DNA from: Alphaproteobacteria bacterium
Lineage (GTDB): Bacteria > Pseudomonadota > Alphaproteobacteria > Caulobacterales > Caulobacteraceae
Length of the DNA stretch: 64,000 nt
Assembly: GCA_018826515.1 (NCBI GenBank)
Contig: JAHKAM010000029.1
Span: 50,814 to 114,813, forward strand
Reading direction: 5' to 3'
Of this stretch, positions 46,979 to 55,185 are shown piece after piece. The stretch's first letter is position 1, and the number at the start of each line of letters is the position of its first letter. The translations under genes were made by a program, and so were the position numbers. Below the pieces are notes generated by a model. It had not been told where the DNA came from, did no database searches, and saw only the letters and a program-made list of their open reading frames with translations.

Positions 46979-48268
46979 CTAGACGTCTTCCAGTCCATAG
47001 GCCGCATGAAGCGCACGAACGGCCAGTTCCGCATAGGCGGCGTCTATCAATACGCTGATCTTGATCTCGGATGTCGAGATGGCCTGAAATTTCACACCCT
47101 TGTCGGCGAGGGCCCGGAACATGGTCTGGGCCACGCCGGCGTGGCTGCGCATGCCGACGCCGACGACCGAGACCTTGGCCACATCCTCGTCGACACGCAG
47201 TTCCTCGAAGCCGAGCTGGGGCTGGGCCGCGCGCATCAGTTCGGCGGCGCGCTGGGCGTCGCGGCGGCCGGTGGTGAAGGTCAGATTGACCGCCCCTTCG
47301 CTGCGGGACTGGCTCTGCACGATCATGTCGACATTGACGTTGGCCTCGGCCAGCCGGGTGAAGACGTCCGCCGGGGCTTCGACCCGGTCCGACAGTCCCA
47401 GCAGGGTGATGCGGGCCTCGTCACGGCTCATGGTCACGCCGGATACGATGCGTTTTTCCACGATTTCCTCCTCGTCGCAGATCAGGGTGCCGGACTTGGC
47501 GGGCAGGACGCCGTTTTCGTCAGGTTCGATAAAGCTGGACAGCACCCGCAACGGCACCCGTTTGGCCATCGCCAGTTCGACCGAACGGGTCTGCAGCACC
47601 TTGGCCCCGAGCGAGGCCATCTCCAGCATCTCTTCATAGGAGATCTTCTCGAGCCGCCGGGCCTTCGATTCGATGCGCGGGTCGGTGGTGTAGACGCCGT
47701 CCACGTCGGTGTAGATGTCGCAGGCGCAGCCCAGCGCCGCCGCCACGGCCACGGCTGAAGTGTCCGAACCGCCGCGGCCGAGGGTGGTGATCCGGCCCGC
47801 GCGGCTGACGCCCTGGAAGCCGGGCACGACGGCGATCTCGCCCTTGTCCATGGCGGCGCCCAGCACCTCGCCCGGGACGTCCTCGATACGGGCGCGGCCG
47901 TGGGCGTCATCGGTGAGGATGGGGATCTGCCAGCCCATCCAGCTGCGGGCGTTCAGCCCCATGTTGCGCAGGGTCAGTGCCAGCAGGCCGGCGGTGACCT
48001 GTTCGCCCGAGGCGACGACGATATCGTATTCGTCGTCGGTCGATTCGATCCCCTGCCCCGCCAATTTCGGACTGGGCCGACCCGCGCCATCAGTCCAGGC
48101 CACCAGCTCATTGGTCTTGCCGGCCATGGCGGAGACGACGACGGCGACCTGTTTGCCGGCGGCGGCCTCGGCGGCGACGATGCGGGCGGCGCGACGGATG
48201 CGCTCGAGGTCACCCATGGAGGTGCCGCCGAACTTCATCACCAGTCGAGTCGTCGCAGGCCGCGTCAT
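46979..48268 (-). CDS. lysC: Aspartate kinase
   Basis: A 429-residue kinase that makes aspartyl-4-phosphate, the first step to Lys, Met, Thr and Ile. [24 protein letters not shown] is the start of the kinase domain, and the second half has tandem ACT domains ([38 protein letters not shown] ... [28 protein letters not shown]) for feedback by lysine/threonine. The ATG at [15 protein letters not shown] is used; the ORF starts 15 codons earlier. It is divergent from ubiG, 54 bases apart. Confidence 0.95.
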   Translation of the reverse strand: MTRPATTRLVMKFGGTSMGDLERIRRAARIVAAEAAAGKQVAVVVSAMAGKTNELVAWTDGAGRPSPKLAGQGIESTDDEYDIVVASGEQVTAGLLALTLRNMGLNARSWMGWQIPILTDDAHGRARIEDVPGEVLGAAMDKGEIAVVPGFQGVSRAGRITTLGRGGSDTSAVAVAAALGCACDIYTDVDGVYTTDPRIESKARRLEKISYEEMLEMASLGAKVLQTRSVELAMAKRVPLRVLSSFIEPDENGVLPAKSGTLICDEEEIVEKRIVSGVTMSRDEARITLLGLSDRVEAPADVFTRLAEANVNVDMIVQSQSRSEGAVNLTFTTGRRDAQRAAELMRAAQPQLGFEELRVDEDVAKVSVVGVGMRSHAGVAQTMFRALADKGVKFQAISTSEIKISVLIDAAYAELAVRALHAAYGLEDV

Positions 48269-48322
48269 CGTGGCGGATCGCCCCATCTTGCGTGGAGGGC
48301 CGCGCGGGTTCATCCCTCGGCC

Positions 48323-49126
48323 ATGGCCGCTTCTAACGACACCCTATCGGCGCGCAAACCCCCCAGCCGCGCGGAGCCCGGCGAAGGGGCCGCCGGTCCC
48401 TCGATCGACCCGGCGGACGTGGCCCGGTTTTCGGCCCAGGCGGCGGAGTGGTGGGACGCGCGCGGCCCCTTCGCGCCGCTGCACAAATTCAATCCGGCGC
48501 GACTGGCCTTCGTCCGCGACCGGGCGGCGGAGCGTTTCGGACGGGATGTGAAAACGCGCGGCGCCTTCGACGGCCTGACCCTGCTGGATGTCGGCTGCGG
48601 CGGCGGTCTGATCGCCGAGCCGATGCGGCGCCTGGGGTTCGCGGTCACCGCCATCGACGCCTCGGCCGAGAACATCGGCACGGCGCGGGCCCATGCCGAC
48701 CAGCAGGGCCTCGACATCGCCTATCGCGCCGCCACCGTCGAACAGCTGGAGGCCGAGGGGGCGGGGCCGTTCGACGTGGTCCTGACCATGGAGGTGATCG
48801 AACACGTCGCCGATCCCGAGGCCTTCGTCCGCGCCTGTTCGCGGCTGGTGAAGCCCGGCGGGCTGATGATCGTCGCCACCCTGAACCGGACGCTGAAGGC
48901 GCTGGCCCTCGGCAAGGTCGCGGCGGAATACATCCTGCGCTGGGTGCCGGCGGGAACCCACGACTGGAACCAGTTCCTGAAGCCGGAGGAGATCCGCCTC
49001 ATGCTGTCGGCGGAGCCGGTGGCGGTGAGCGGACCCTTCGGCCTGGTCTATGATCCGTTCACGGATCGTTGGAGCGAGAGCGACGATGCGGGCATCAACT
49101 ACATGATGGTGGCGACGCGGGACTGA
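48323..49126 (+). CDS. ubiG: Ubiquinone biosynthesis O-methyltransferase UbiG
   Basis: A 267-residue SAM methyltransferase for both O-methylation steps of ubiquinone. After an Ala/Pro leader, [35 protein letters not shown] is the UbiG N-terminal signature, [28 protein letters not shown] the SAM motif I, and [16 protein letters not shown] motif [14 protein letters not shown] belongs to the C-terminal UbiG region. The ATG at MAASNDT is chosen because the earlier part of the track ORF lies over lysC. The ubiG/lysC divergence is a conserved arrangement in alphaproteobacteria. Confidence 0.94.
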   Translation: MAASNDTLSARKPPSRAEPGEGAAGPSIDPADVARFSAQAAEWWDARGPFAPLHKFNPARLAFVRDRAAERFGRDVKTRGAFDGLTLLDVGCGGGLIAEPMRRLGFAVTAIDASAENIGTARAHADQQGLDIAYRAATVEQLEAEGAGPFDVVLTMEVIEHVADPEAFVRACSRLVKPGGLMIVATLNRTLKALALGKVAAEYILRWVPAGTHDWNQFLKPEEIRLMLSAEPVAVSGPFGLVYDPFTDRWSESDDAGINYMMVATRD

Positions 49127-49231
49127 GGGTCATTCATCGGCGGTTCATCGACCTGACCTCGAAGTAACGGGACAGCCAAGCTTGACGGTGGGATGAGGAG
49201 CTCCCCTCCACCTCCCGATCAGGAGCCGCAT

Positions 49232-49453
49232 ATGAAACGCCTGCTCATCCTCTCCGCCCTGTCCGCCGCGCTCATGACGTCGGCCTGCATCACCGTGATC
49301 GACGCCGACCACGATGACGACTTCGGCTGGCATGGCGAGAACGCCCAGCCCTTCGACGGCGCCCGCGCCGAATGCCGCGCCTCGACCGGCGAGGGCCCGC
49401 GCAGCGAAGCCTTCCGCGGCTGCATGGCCGCCAAGGGCTGGACCCGCAGCTAG
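49232..49453 (+). CDS. Small lipoprotein of unknown function
   Basis: A 73-residue protein with signal peptide MKRLLILSALSAALMTSAC and a lipobox ending in Cys19, followed by an acidic patch (DADHDDDFGW) and two further Cys (CRAS, CMAAKGW). Start ATG follows AGGAGCCGC, a strong ribosome binding site. It may be an envelope lipoprotein with a Cys pair. I do not recognise a family. It ends at a TAG overlapping the GNAT gene stop (convergent). Confidence 0.72.
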   Translation: MKRLLILSALSAALMTSACITVIDADHDDDFGWHGENAQPFDGARAECRASTGEGPRSEAFRGCMAAKGWTRS

Positions 49454-49989
49454 GCGGTCAGCCGCCGCACCATGTAGCGGGCGCCCTCGCCGTAGCCGGC
49501 CAGTTTGTCCGCCATGCCCGGCGCGTCGACCACCGCGAAGCCGTGCCGTTCCCAGAACGGCGCGGCGTCGTTGACGGCCACCAGCGTCAGGGCCGGCCAG
49601 CCGGCCGCGCGGGCATCCTGCGCCAGCCGTTCGACGATCGGGCGGGACCAGCCGCCGCCGCGCACGGACGGGTCGATGGCGAGGTCGTGCAGGTACATCA
49701 CCGCGGCCTCGTCCGGGATCGCCGGGATCAGGGTGTTGAGCGCGGGGGCGGCGTCGGCCGTCCACGGATAGGCGACCAGATAGCCCTGCGGCGGCTCCGT
49801 CTCGCCGGCCAGCACGAAACAGCCGGCGGGGTTCAGGGCGAGACGATTTTCAAAACAGTCGCGGCCCTCGAAATGATCCGGGAAGCCGACGGCGGCGATG
49901 GCGGCGACGGCGTCCAGATCGGCCGCCGTCATCGCCCGCCACTCTAGCCGGGACAGCGGGTGTTCAGCGGGGCCGCCGTGAAGGTCCAT
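49450..49989 (-). CDS. GNAT acetyltransferase
   Basis: A 179-residue protein with a GNAT fold: LEWRAMTAADLDAVAAIAAVGFPDHF at the start (beta1-alpha1), PPQGYLVAYPW (beta4), and MYLHDLAIDPSVRGGGWSRPIVERLAQDARAAGWPALTLVAV with the acetyl-CoA P-loop-like VRGGGWSRP (usual R/Q-x-x-G-x-G/A). NDAAPFWERHGF is the C-terminal signature. Substrate unknown. Start ATG at 49989 overlaps the end of the DUF6265 gene by 46 bases; the alternative ATG at 49932 would cut into beta1. Confidence 0.82.
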   Translation of the reverse strand: MDLHGGPAEHPLSRLEWRAMTAADLDAVAAIAAVGFPDHFEGRDCFENRLALNPAGCFVLAGETEPPQGYLVAYPWTADAAPALNTLIPAIPDEAAVMYLHDLAIDPSVRGGGWSRPIVERLAQDARAAGWPALTLVAVNDAAPFWERHGFAVVDAPGMADKLAGYGEGARYMVRRLTA

Positions 49990-50399
49990 TCCATACTCCG
50001 CGCCTGCCCGTTGATCTCGCCCTCGATCCGGGCCCTGAGGGCGTCGCCGGCGCGTTCATAGACGATGCGGGTCGGGAAGTCGTTTTCCGGATTGGCGAAA
50101 ACCACCCGCATCGGGCCGGTCTCGGCGACGACAAACGCTGTCGGGGGCGCGCCGCCGGGCTGGGCGACATAGGCGAAACCCTGCGGCGTCGGGCCGATGT
50201 GCGACACCTCGAAGGAGGCGCGGCCGCCCGACACGGTGACGGCGTGGCCCGCCATCAGGCCCGCGCGCGGGTCGCTCCAGGTTTCGGAGACCTCGCGGCC
50301 GTTGGAGCAGTCGAGCCAGTAGCCGGCCATCCATGACAGGTCAGGCGTGGCCGGCGCCGCGGTCTGGATCAGGGCGGCGGCGAGGGCGGCGGTCAGCAC
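49944..50399 (-). CDS. DUF6265 family protein
   Basis: A 151-residue protein with a short hydrophobic leader (MLTAALAAALIQTAAPATP, probably a signal peptide) and a DUF6265-like body: LSWMAGYWLDCSNGREVSETWSDPRAGLMAGHAVTVSGGRASFEVSHIG ... VFANPENDFPTRIVYERAGDALRARIEGEINGQ. This lipocalin-like pattern is of unknown function. It precedes the GNAT gene with an overlapping end. Confidence 0.78.
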   Translation of the reverse strand: MLTAALAAALIQTAAPATPDLSWMAGYWLDCSNGREVSETWSDPRAGLMAGHAVTVSGGRASFEVSHIGPTPQGFAYVAQPGGAPPTAFVVAETGPMRVVFANPENDFPTRIVYERAGDALRARIEGEINGQARSMEWTFTAAPLNTRCPG

Positions 50400-50456
50400 G
50401 GAAGCATCTCCCTGGGTTCGGCGTCAGCGGCGCCCTGGTGGGGCGATAGCGGCACC

Positions 50457-51278
50457 CTAGTGCGGCGACAGCGGCCCCGGCTTGTAGGATTGCGACGCCA
50501 GCCGCCGCGCCAGTCCGGCCTGGTCGCGGGCCCATTCGGTGGCGGTGCAGCCGAGGAAGCGGCGGAAGTCGCGGGCCAGCTGGGGCTGGTCGAAATAGCC
50601 CGCCTCCAGCCCCGCCTCGAGCCAGCCGAGGGACTCGGGGCCGGGTTCGGCGGCGTGATCGAAGACGCGGCGGAAGCGAAAAATGGAGCGCAGAATGCGG
50701 GGCGGCACGCCGACGCGGTCGCGGAAGCGTCGTTGCAGGGCGCGTTGTTCGCCGGGCGATCTGTCCGTGCCCGGACGATCGACGGTCGCGGCCTCGATCT
50801 CGGCGCGAACGGCCGGGTCGAGCGTCCAGTCATGTCGACGGCGATGGTCCTCCAGAACGCGGACCATGACGGCGACCTGCGCAGCCGGATCCCCGGCCGG
50901 GGCGCTGACGCCGGCGAGGCGCGCGGTCATGTCGAGACGACGGTCGGTCGCCTCCACCGCGGCATGGCCCAGCCAGTCGCGGGCGCCGTCGGGCTCGAAG
51001 CGGACGGCGACCAGTTCGACGGGACCGACCGGCCGCAGGGCCAGCGGCCGGGTCATCTGGCCGGCGAACAGGGCCTGAGGCTGGAGCCGGAAGACGCCGT
51101 CATCGCCCGCTTCCTCATAGGGGGCGCCGATGTCGAGGATCAGTTCGGGACAGCCGTCGGGGGCGATCCGCTGGACGACCGGTTCGGGCGCCGGGGCGGC
51201 ATAGGTCCAGATGGTGCGGACGAAGGGTCGAAGCGCCGCCGGCGGCTCGAACTCCTGATAGCGCTCCCCCTCCCCCAT
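50457..51278 (-). CDS. AraC-family regulator with DUF6597-like sensor domain
   Basis: A 273-residue regulator. The N-terminal half (YQEFEPPAALRPFVRTIWTYAAPAPEPVVQRIAPDGCPELILDIG ... FAGQMTRPLALRPVGPVELVAVRFEPDGARDWLG) is the DUF6597-like sensor of AraC proteins; the C-terminal part has the AraC DNA-binding domain (ALQRRFRDRVGVPPRILRSIFRFRRVF, AGYFDQPQLARDFRRFLGCTATEWA). Target genes unknown; the stop is 57 bases before the DUF6265 start, so it could control the downstream pair. Confidence 0.87.
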   Translation of the reverse strand: MGEGERYQEFEPPAALRPFVRTIWTYAAPAPEPVVQRIAPDGCPELILDIGAPYEEAGDDGVFRLQPQALFAGQMTRPLALRPVGPVELVAVRFEPDGARDWLGHAAVEATDRRLDMTARLAGVSAPAGDPAAQVAVMVRVLEDHRRRHDWTLDPAVRAEIEAATVDRPGTDRSPGEQRALQRRFRDRVGVPPRILRSIFRFRRVFDHAAEPGPESLGWLEAGLEAGYFDQPQLARDFRRFLGCTATEWARDQAGLARRLASQSYKPGPLSPH

Positions 51279-51281
51279 CGC

Positions 51282-51713
51282 TCAGTGCACCTTGGCCGGA
51301 TCGGGCGGGAGCGGCGGCAGGGGCGCGCAGGGCACGCCCTCGTCCTTGAGCTTCTTCACCTCGGCGGGGGTGGCCTCGCCATAGATTTCGCGTTTTTCGG
51401 ACCGGCCCTCATGGATGTCGCGGGCCTCGCGGGCGAAGGCGTCGCCGACATAGTCGAAATTCTGCTCGACGTGGGAGCGGACCTCGCGGGCGGCCTGCGC
51501 AATCAGGGTCCGCATTCGCGCGGGGTCGGCCGACAGGGCGGTCTTGCGGGTTCCGGACACGGCCGGGGCCATGATCTGTTTGGTGACGCCGCGCGAGCCG
51601 CAGTGCGGGCATTCCACCAGCCCGCGGGCGGCCTGGTCGTCATAGTCGGCCGAAGCGCCAAACCAGGCCTCGAACTCGTGGCCGTGGTCGCACTGGAGGG
51701 CGTAGCGGATCAT
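51282..51713 (-). CDS. DUF1178 zinc-ribbon-like protein
   Basis: A 143-residue protein with MIRYALQCDHGHEFEAWFGASADYDDQAARGLVECPHCGSRGVTKQIMAP: Cys8, His10, and the CPHC pair suggest one zinc ribbon. C-terminal VRSHVEQNFDYVGDAFAREARDIHEGRSEKREIYGEATPAEVKKLKDEGVP is the DUF1178 signature. The ATG overlaps the stop of the nitrilase gene (ATGA); the longer track ORF is a shadow. The family is found next to the nitrilase in alphaproteobacteria. Confidence 0.9.
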   Translation of the reverse strand: MIRYALQCDHGHEFEAWFGASADYDDQAARGLVECPHCGSRGVTKQIMAPAVSGTRKTALSADPARMRTLIAQAAREVRSHVEQNFDYVGDAFAREARDIHEGRSEKREIYGEATPAEVKKLKDEGVPCAPLPPLPPDPAKVH

Positions 51714-52546
51714 TGCGGCCCCGCGAATGCGCGGTCGTGGGTCAGCTGCGGCACGGCGGTGCGGGCGCGCGTCACGGCGTCGAAATCGAGCGTTGCGAAC
51801 AGGACGCCCGGTTCGTCGTGATCCAGCCTGGCCGCCACCTCGCCCCATGGGCCCACCACCGTGGATCGGCCCCAGGTGCGGCGGCCGTCCTCGTGCAGGC
51901 CGGCCTGGGCGGGGGCGAGAATCCAGCAGCCCGTCTCGATGGCCCGGGCGCGCAACAGGGTCTCCCAGTGGGCCTCGCCGGTCGGGACGGTGAAGGCGGC
52001 GGGCACGGAGATCATCCCGGCGCCGGCCTTGGCCAGGGCGCGATACAGCTGCGGGAAGCGGATGTCGTAGCAGATGGTCAGGCCCAGCCGGCCCCAGGGG
52101 GTGTCGGCCACGACCGCGCCGTCGCCGGGGCGGATGGCGGCGCTTTCGCGCCAGCGCTCGCCCGTGGGCAGATCGACGTCATAGACGTGCAGCTTGTCAT
52201 AGGTCGCGACCACCGCGCCTGCGTCATCGATCAGCAGGGAGCGGTTGGCGGCGCGGTCGTCGCCGTTATGCCCCGACCGCACGATGGCCGAGCCGATCAG
52301 CAGCCAGACGCCCAGCTCCCGCGCCAGATCGCGCAGACCGCCGACGACGACATCCGTTTCATCGGCGACCAGGACAGCCTCGCGGGCGTCGCGGTCCCTG
52401 ATCAGGAAATTGGTCGCTTCCGGCGTCAGGATCAGCCTTGCCCCGCCCGCCGCCGCCTCACGGATCAGCGGGGCGACATGGGCGAGGGCCGCAGCCGGGC
52501 TGGCCGGGGTGCGGGTCTGGATCAGGGCGATCGGAAGCGGGGCCAT
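51710..52546 (-). CDS. Carbon-nitrogen hydrolase (Nit1-like omega-amidase/deaminated-glutathione amidase)
   Basis: A 278-residue nitrilase-superfamily enzyme. The catalytic triad is visible: Glu in LILTPEATNF, Lys in TYDKLHVYDVDLP, Cys in GLTICYDIRFPQLYRAL (about 157). Family position near grxC and DUF1178 and the RFPQLYR motif suit the Nit1-type amidase that repairs deaminated glutathione; that substrate is inferred. It overlaps the glutaredoxin stop and the DUF1178 start by 4 bases on each side. Confidence 0.9.
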   Translation of the reverse strand: MAPLPIALIQTRTPASPAAALAHVAPLIREAAAGGARLILTPEATNFLIRDRDAREAVLVADETDVVVGGLRDLARELGVWLLIGSAIVRSGHNGDDRAANRSLLIDDAGAVVATYDKLHVYDVDLPTGERWRESAAIRPGDGAVVADTPWGRLGLTICYDIRFPQLYRALAKAGAGMISVPAAFTVPTGEAHWETLLRARAIETGCWILAPAQAGLHEDGRRTWGRSTVVGPWGEVAARLDHDEPGVLFATLDFDAVTRARTAVPQLTHDRAFAGPQ

Positions 52547-52803
52547 CAGGCCTCGAGCAATGGATCCAGCGCGCCCTTGCGGTCAAGGGCATGGAGTTCG
52601 TCCGAACCGCCGATATGTTTTCCGTCGATGAAGATCTGCGGGAAGGTCATGCGGCCGCCGGAGCGCTGGATCATCTCCTGCTTCTTCGCGGGGTCGTGCG
52701 AGGCGACGATCTCGGTGAAGTCCACGCCCTTGCGCTCAAGCAGGTCCTTGGCGGCATGGCAGTAGCCACAGCCGGGCTTGGTGTAGATGACGACGTCGGC
52801 CAA
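52546..52803 (-). CDS. grxC: Glutaredoxin 3
   Basis: An 85-residue glutaredoxin reducing disulfides and glutathione adducts with GSH. The active site reads GCGYCHAAKDLL (CGYC where E. coli GrxC has CPYC); TFPQIFIDGKHIGGSDELHALD holds the cis-Pro TFPQ and the GG-D glutathione-binding region. It heads the grxC-nitrilase-DUF1178 overlap cluster, 68 bases behind comF. Confidence 0.93.
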   Translation of the reverse strand: MADVVIYTKPGCGYCHAAKDLLERKGVDFTEIVASHDPAKKQEMIQRSGGRMTFPQIFIDGKHIGGSDELHALDRKGALDPLLEA

Positions 52804-52870
52804 TACGAAACTCCAGTCAAAAATCGCGCCTCGGGCAGCGAGCCGCCGCGGGACGAGCGGCAGGTGAGCC

Positions 52871-53677
52871 CTATGTAGGCAATTCCCGCGCGGTGCGCAC
52901 CCGGGCCACGACGGCCAGATCCACGGCGCGGGCGCCGGCCTCGATCAACGCGCGGGCGCAGGCCTCGGCGGTGGCGCCCGTGGTCAACACATCATCGACC
53001 AGAAGGATGCGGCGGCCCCGGATGCGGCGACGCCCCGCCTCGCTGACCGCGAAGGCCTTTTTGACATTCAGGCGGCGGCCCCGCGCGGACTTTCCGCCCT
53101 GGGTGGTGGTGTGGGCGGTGCGGATCAGGGCGTCCGGCAGAAAGTCGAGCCCGGCTTCGCGCGCCAGCGGCCGGGCGATCTCGGCGGCCTGGTTGAAACG
53201 CCGGGACAGCAGGCGGCGCCGGTGCAGCGGCACGGGGACGACGGCGTCCGCCTCGTCCATCAGGGGTGCGGCGGCGCGGGCGATCCAGCGGGCGAACAGG
53301 CGCGCGAACGGCTGGTGGTCGCCATGTTTGAGTTTCAGGACGAGCCCCCGCGAGGCCTCGTCATAGACGCAGGCCGCGCGCGCCCGGTCGAAGGCGTAGG
53401 GCCGGGCCAGGCAGGCGGCGCAGCGGGCCGCGGCGAAAGGGCCGCCGTCCATCTCGAACCCCGCGCCGCAGCCGTCGCAGACGGGGTCTTCCAGGAAGAT
53501 CACCCGGCTCCAGGCCCCGGCGGTCAGGCCGGGCGAGGCGGCGGACTCCGGGCTGTCCCAAGCCAGCGAAGGCAGGAGCAGGTCGGCGACGCCGCGGCCC
53601 AGCGTCCGGACGTCGAGTGCAATCCGGGAAACAGCCGCTTTCAATCGGTCGCGCCAGACCCCATCCTGAAGGCTCAT
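52871..53677 (-). CDS. ComF family phosphoribosyltransferase-like protein
   Basis: A 268-residue ComF-type protein: a Zn-ribbon with DPVCDGCGAGFEMDGGPFAAARCAACLA (two CxxC pairs), then the PRTase-like domain (YDEASRGLVLKLKHGDHQPFARLFARW, VPVPLHRRRLLSRRFNQAAEIARPLA, and PRPP-loop ILLVDDVLTTGATAEACARAL near 225-245). In transformable bacteria ComF works with the DNA uptake apparatus; function here unproved. The ATG at 53677 has a strong GGAGGAGGGGCTC upstream and shares its CATG with the start of the divergent methyltransferase. Confidence 0.88.
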   Translation of the reverse strand: MSLQDGVWRDRLKAAVSRIALDVRTLGRGVADLLLPSLAWDSPESAASPGLTAGAWSRVIFLEDPVCDGCGAGFEMDGGPFAAARCAACLARPYAFDRARAACVYDEASRGLVLKLKHGDHQPFARLFARWIARAAAPLMDEADAVVPVPLHRRRLLSRRFNQAAEIARPLAREAGLDFLPDALIRTAHTTTQGGKSARGRRLNVKKAFAVSEAGRRRIRGRRILLVDDVLTTGATAEACARALIEAGARAVDLAVVARVRTARELPT

Positions 53678-54563
53678 GAGCCCCTCCTCCGGTCCTCCCC
53701 GCATCTTCGACGTTCAGCGCCGTACGGCAAGGCTTGAACGCAGCGAAAGGACGCTCGCCCGCGCCGACTTCCTGCACGCGCGGGCGGCGGAGAACGCCGT
53801 GGGCAGTCTGGAGGCGCTGGTCCGGGACTGGCCCGAGGCCGCCGATCTGTCGGCCCACCCGGGTGCCTTCGCCGCGGCCCTCGCCGACAGCGCGGCGGCC
53901 GCGCGGGTCGGGCCGGTGAAGACGGTGGGCGACCGGGCCGCGCGGGCGGGGCCGGGCGCGGCGCCGCCGAACCTGGCGGACGGGTCGCAGGACCTGATCG
54001 TCTCGCTGATGAGCCTGCACTGGGCCAATGACCTGCCCGGCGCCCTGAGCCAGATCCGGCGCGCGCTGAAGCCCGACGGCCTGTTCCTCGGGACATTGCT
54101 GGGCGCCGGGACGCTGAAGGAGCTGCGCGCGGTCCTGACCGAGGCGGAGCTGGAGGCGCGCGGCGGGGCGCAGGCGCGGGTCTCGCCCTTCGCCGACGGC
54201 TTCGACGGCGCGGCCCTGCTGCAGAGGGCCGGCCTCGCCCTGCCGGTGGCCGACGTCGACCGGGTGACGGTGCGCTATCCCGACCTGTTCGCCCTGATCC
54301 GCGACCTGCGGGCCATGGGCGAGACCAATGTATTGGCGGGAGCCTTGCGGCCGCTGACGCGCGGCATCCTCGCTCGCGCCGCGCAGCTCTATGCCGAACG
54401 CTACGCCGACGCTGACGGACGCATTCCCGCGACCTTCGAGATTGTCCATCTGGCCGGCTGGGCGCCGCACGAGAGTCAGCAGAAGCCGCTGCCGCGCGGC
54501 TCGGCGAAGATGCGGCTGGCGGATGCGCTGGGGGTCAGGGAGCAGACGGGCGAGGACGGCTAG
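53676..54563 (+). CDS. SAM-dependent methyltransferase-fold protein (NDUFAF5/BioC-like)
   Basis: A 295-residue protein with the methyltransferase-11 pattern in its second half: LADGSQDLIVSLMSLHWANDLPGALSQIRRALKPDGLFLGTLLGAGTLKELRAVL. The N-terminal part IFDVQRRTARLERSERTLARADFLHARAAEN resembles NDUFAF5 and its alphaproteobacterial relatives. Motif I, normally a DLGxGxG loop, here reads AADLSAHPGAFAAAL, so SAM binding may be weak or altered. Its start ATG at 53676 shares bases with the comF start. The start has only AAGG close by. Confidence 0.82.
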   Translation: MSPSSGPPRIFDVQRRTARLERSERTLARADFLHARAAENAVGSLEALVRDWPEAADLSAHPGAFAAALADSAAAARVGPVKTVGDRAARAGPGAAPPNLADGSQDLIVSLMSLHWANDLPGALSQIRRALKPDGLFLGTLLGAGTLKELRAVLTEAELEARGGAQARVSPFADGFDGAALLQRAGLALPVADVDRVTVRYPDLFALIRDLRAMGETNVLAGALRPLTRGILARAAQLYAERYADADGRIPATFEIVHLAGWAPHESQQKPLPRGSAKMRLADALGVREQTGEDG

Positions 54564-54742
54564 CCGCCCATGGCGGCCCGGATCTTATCCATCGCCACGT
54601 TGAAGATGCCGCTGCCCGTGCCGCCGAAGGCCTGCAGGGCCCCCAGGATGACGAGGAACATCAGGGCCAGGATCATGCCGTATTCGATGGCGGTCGCGCC
54701 GCTTTCGTCGCGCCCGAAGCGGGAGAGGAAGCGTCTGATCAT
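54560..54742 (-). CDS. Flp-type (type IVb) pilin
   Basis: A 60-residue pilin: a short basic leader MIRRFLSRFGRDESG, then ATAIEYGMILALMFLVILGALQAFGGTG. The Glu in AIEY is the conserved residue after the prepilin peptidase cut (GATAIEY pattern). Such pilins form thin adhesive pili in Caulobacterales, usually from a cpa/tad cluster; here no other pilus gene is present. It has AAGGAGG upstream and follows mutT by about 20 bases, so it may share its transcript. Confidence 0.87.
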   Translation of the reverse strand: MIRRFLSRFGRDESGATAIEYGMILALMFLVILGALQAFGGTGSGIFNVAMDKIRAAMGG

Positions 54743-54762
54743 CGGCCCCCTCCTTGCGGCGG

Positions 54763-55185
54763 CTAGAGCAGGTCGCGCAGCCAGGCGACCAGGGGTTCGT
54801 CGGCCGGAGGCATCGGATAGTCCGAAAGCTGGTTCGGCCTGACCCATTTCAGCGCCGCGTGCTCGCGGTTCTGAACCACCCCCGACCAGCGTCGGCACAG
54901 GTACAATGGCATCAACAGGTGAAACGAATCGTAAGCGTGGCTGGCGAAAACGAACGGGGCCAGACAGGCCTCGGTCACGTCGATGCCGAGTTCTTCCTTC
55001 AGTTCACGGATCAGGGCGGGTTCGGGACGCTCGCCGGGCTCGACCTTTCCGCCCGGAAACTCCCACAGGCCGGCCAGTGTCTTGCCCTCGGGCCGCTGGG
55101 CGATCAGCACCCGGCCGTCGCCGTCGATCAGGGCCACGGCGACGACGAGGACGGTAGGGAGGTTTGCCTCAGGAGCCTCGTTCAC
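54763..55185 (-). CDS. mutT: MutT-type (8-oxo-dGTP) diphosphatase
   Basis: A 140-residue Nudix hydrolase that clears oxidised nucleotides. The Nudix box GGKVEPGERPEPALIRELKEELGI has all consensus positions (G-x5-E-x7-REUxEExGU). WEFPGGKVEPGE and the C-terminal LKWVRPNQLSDYPMPPAD fit MutT. Start overlaps the stop of argJ (ATGA), so it is coupled to argJ. argJ-mutT adjacency is common in alphaproteobacteria. Confidence 0.93.
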   Translation of the reverse strand: MNEAPEANLPTVLVVAVALIDGDGRVLIAQRPEGKTLAGLWEFPGGKVEPGERPEPALIRELKEELGIDVTEACLAPFVFASHAYDSFHLLMPLYLCRRWSGVVQNREHAALKWVRPNQLSDYPMPPADEPLVAWLRDLL

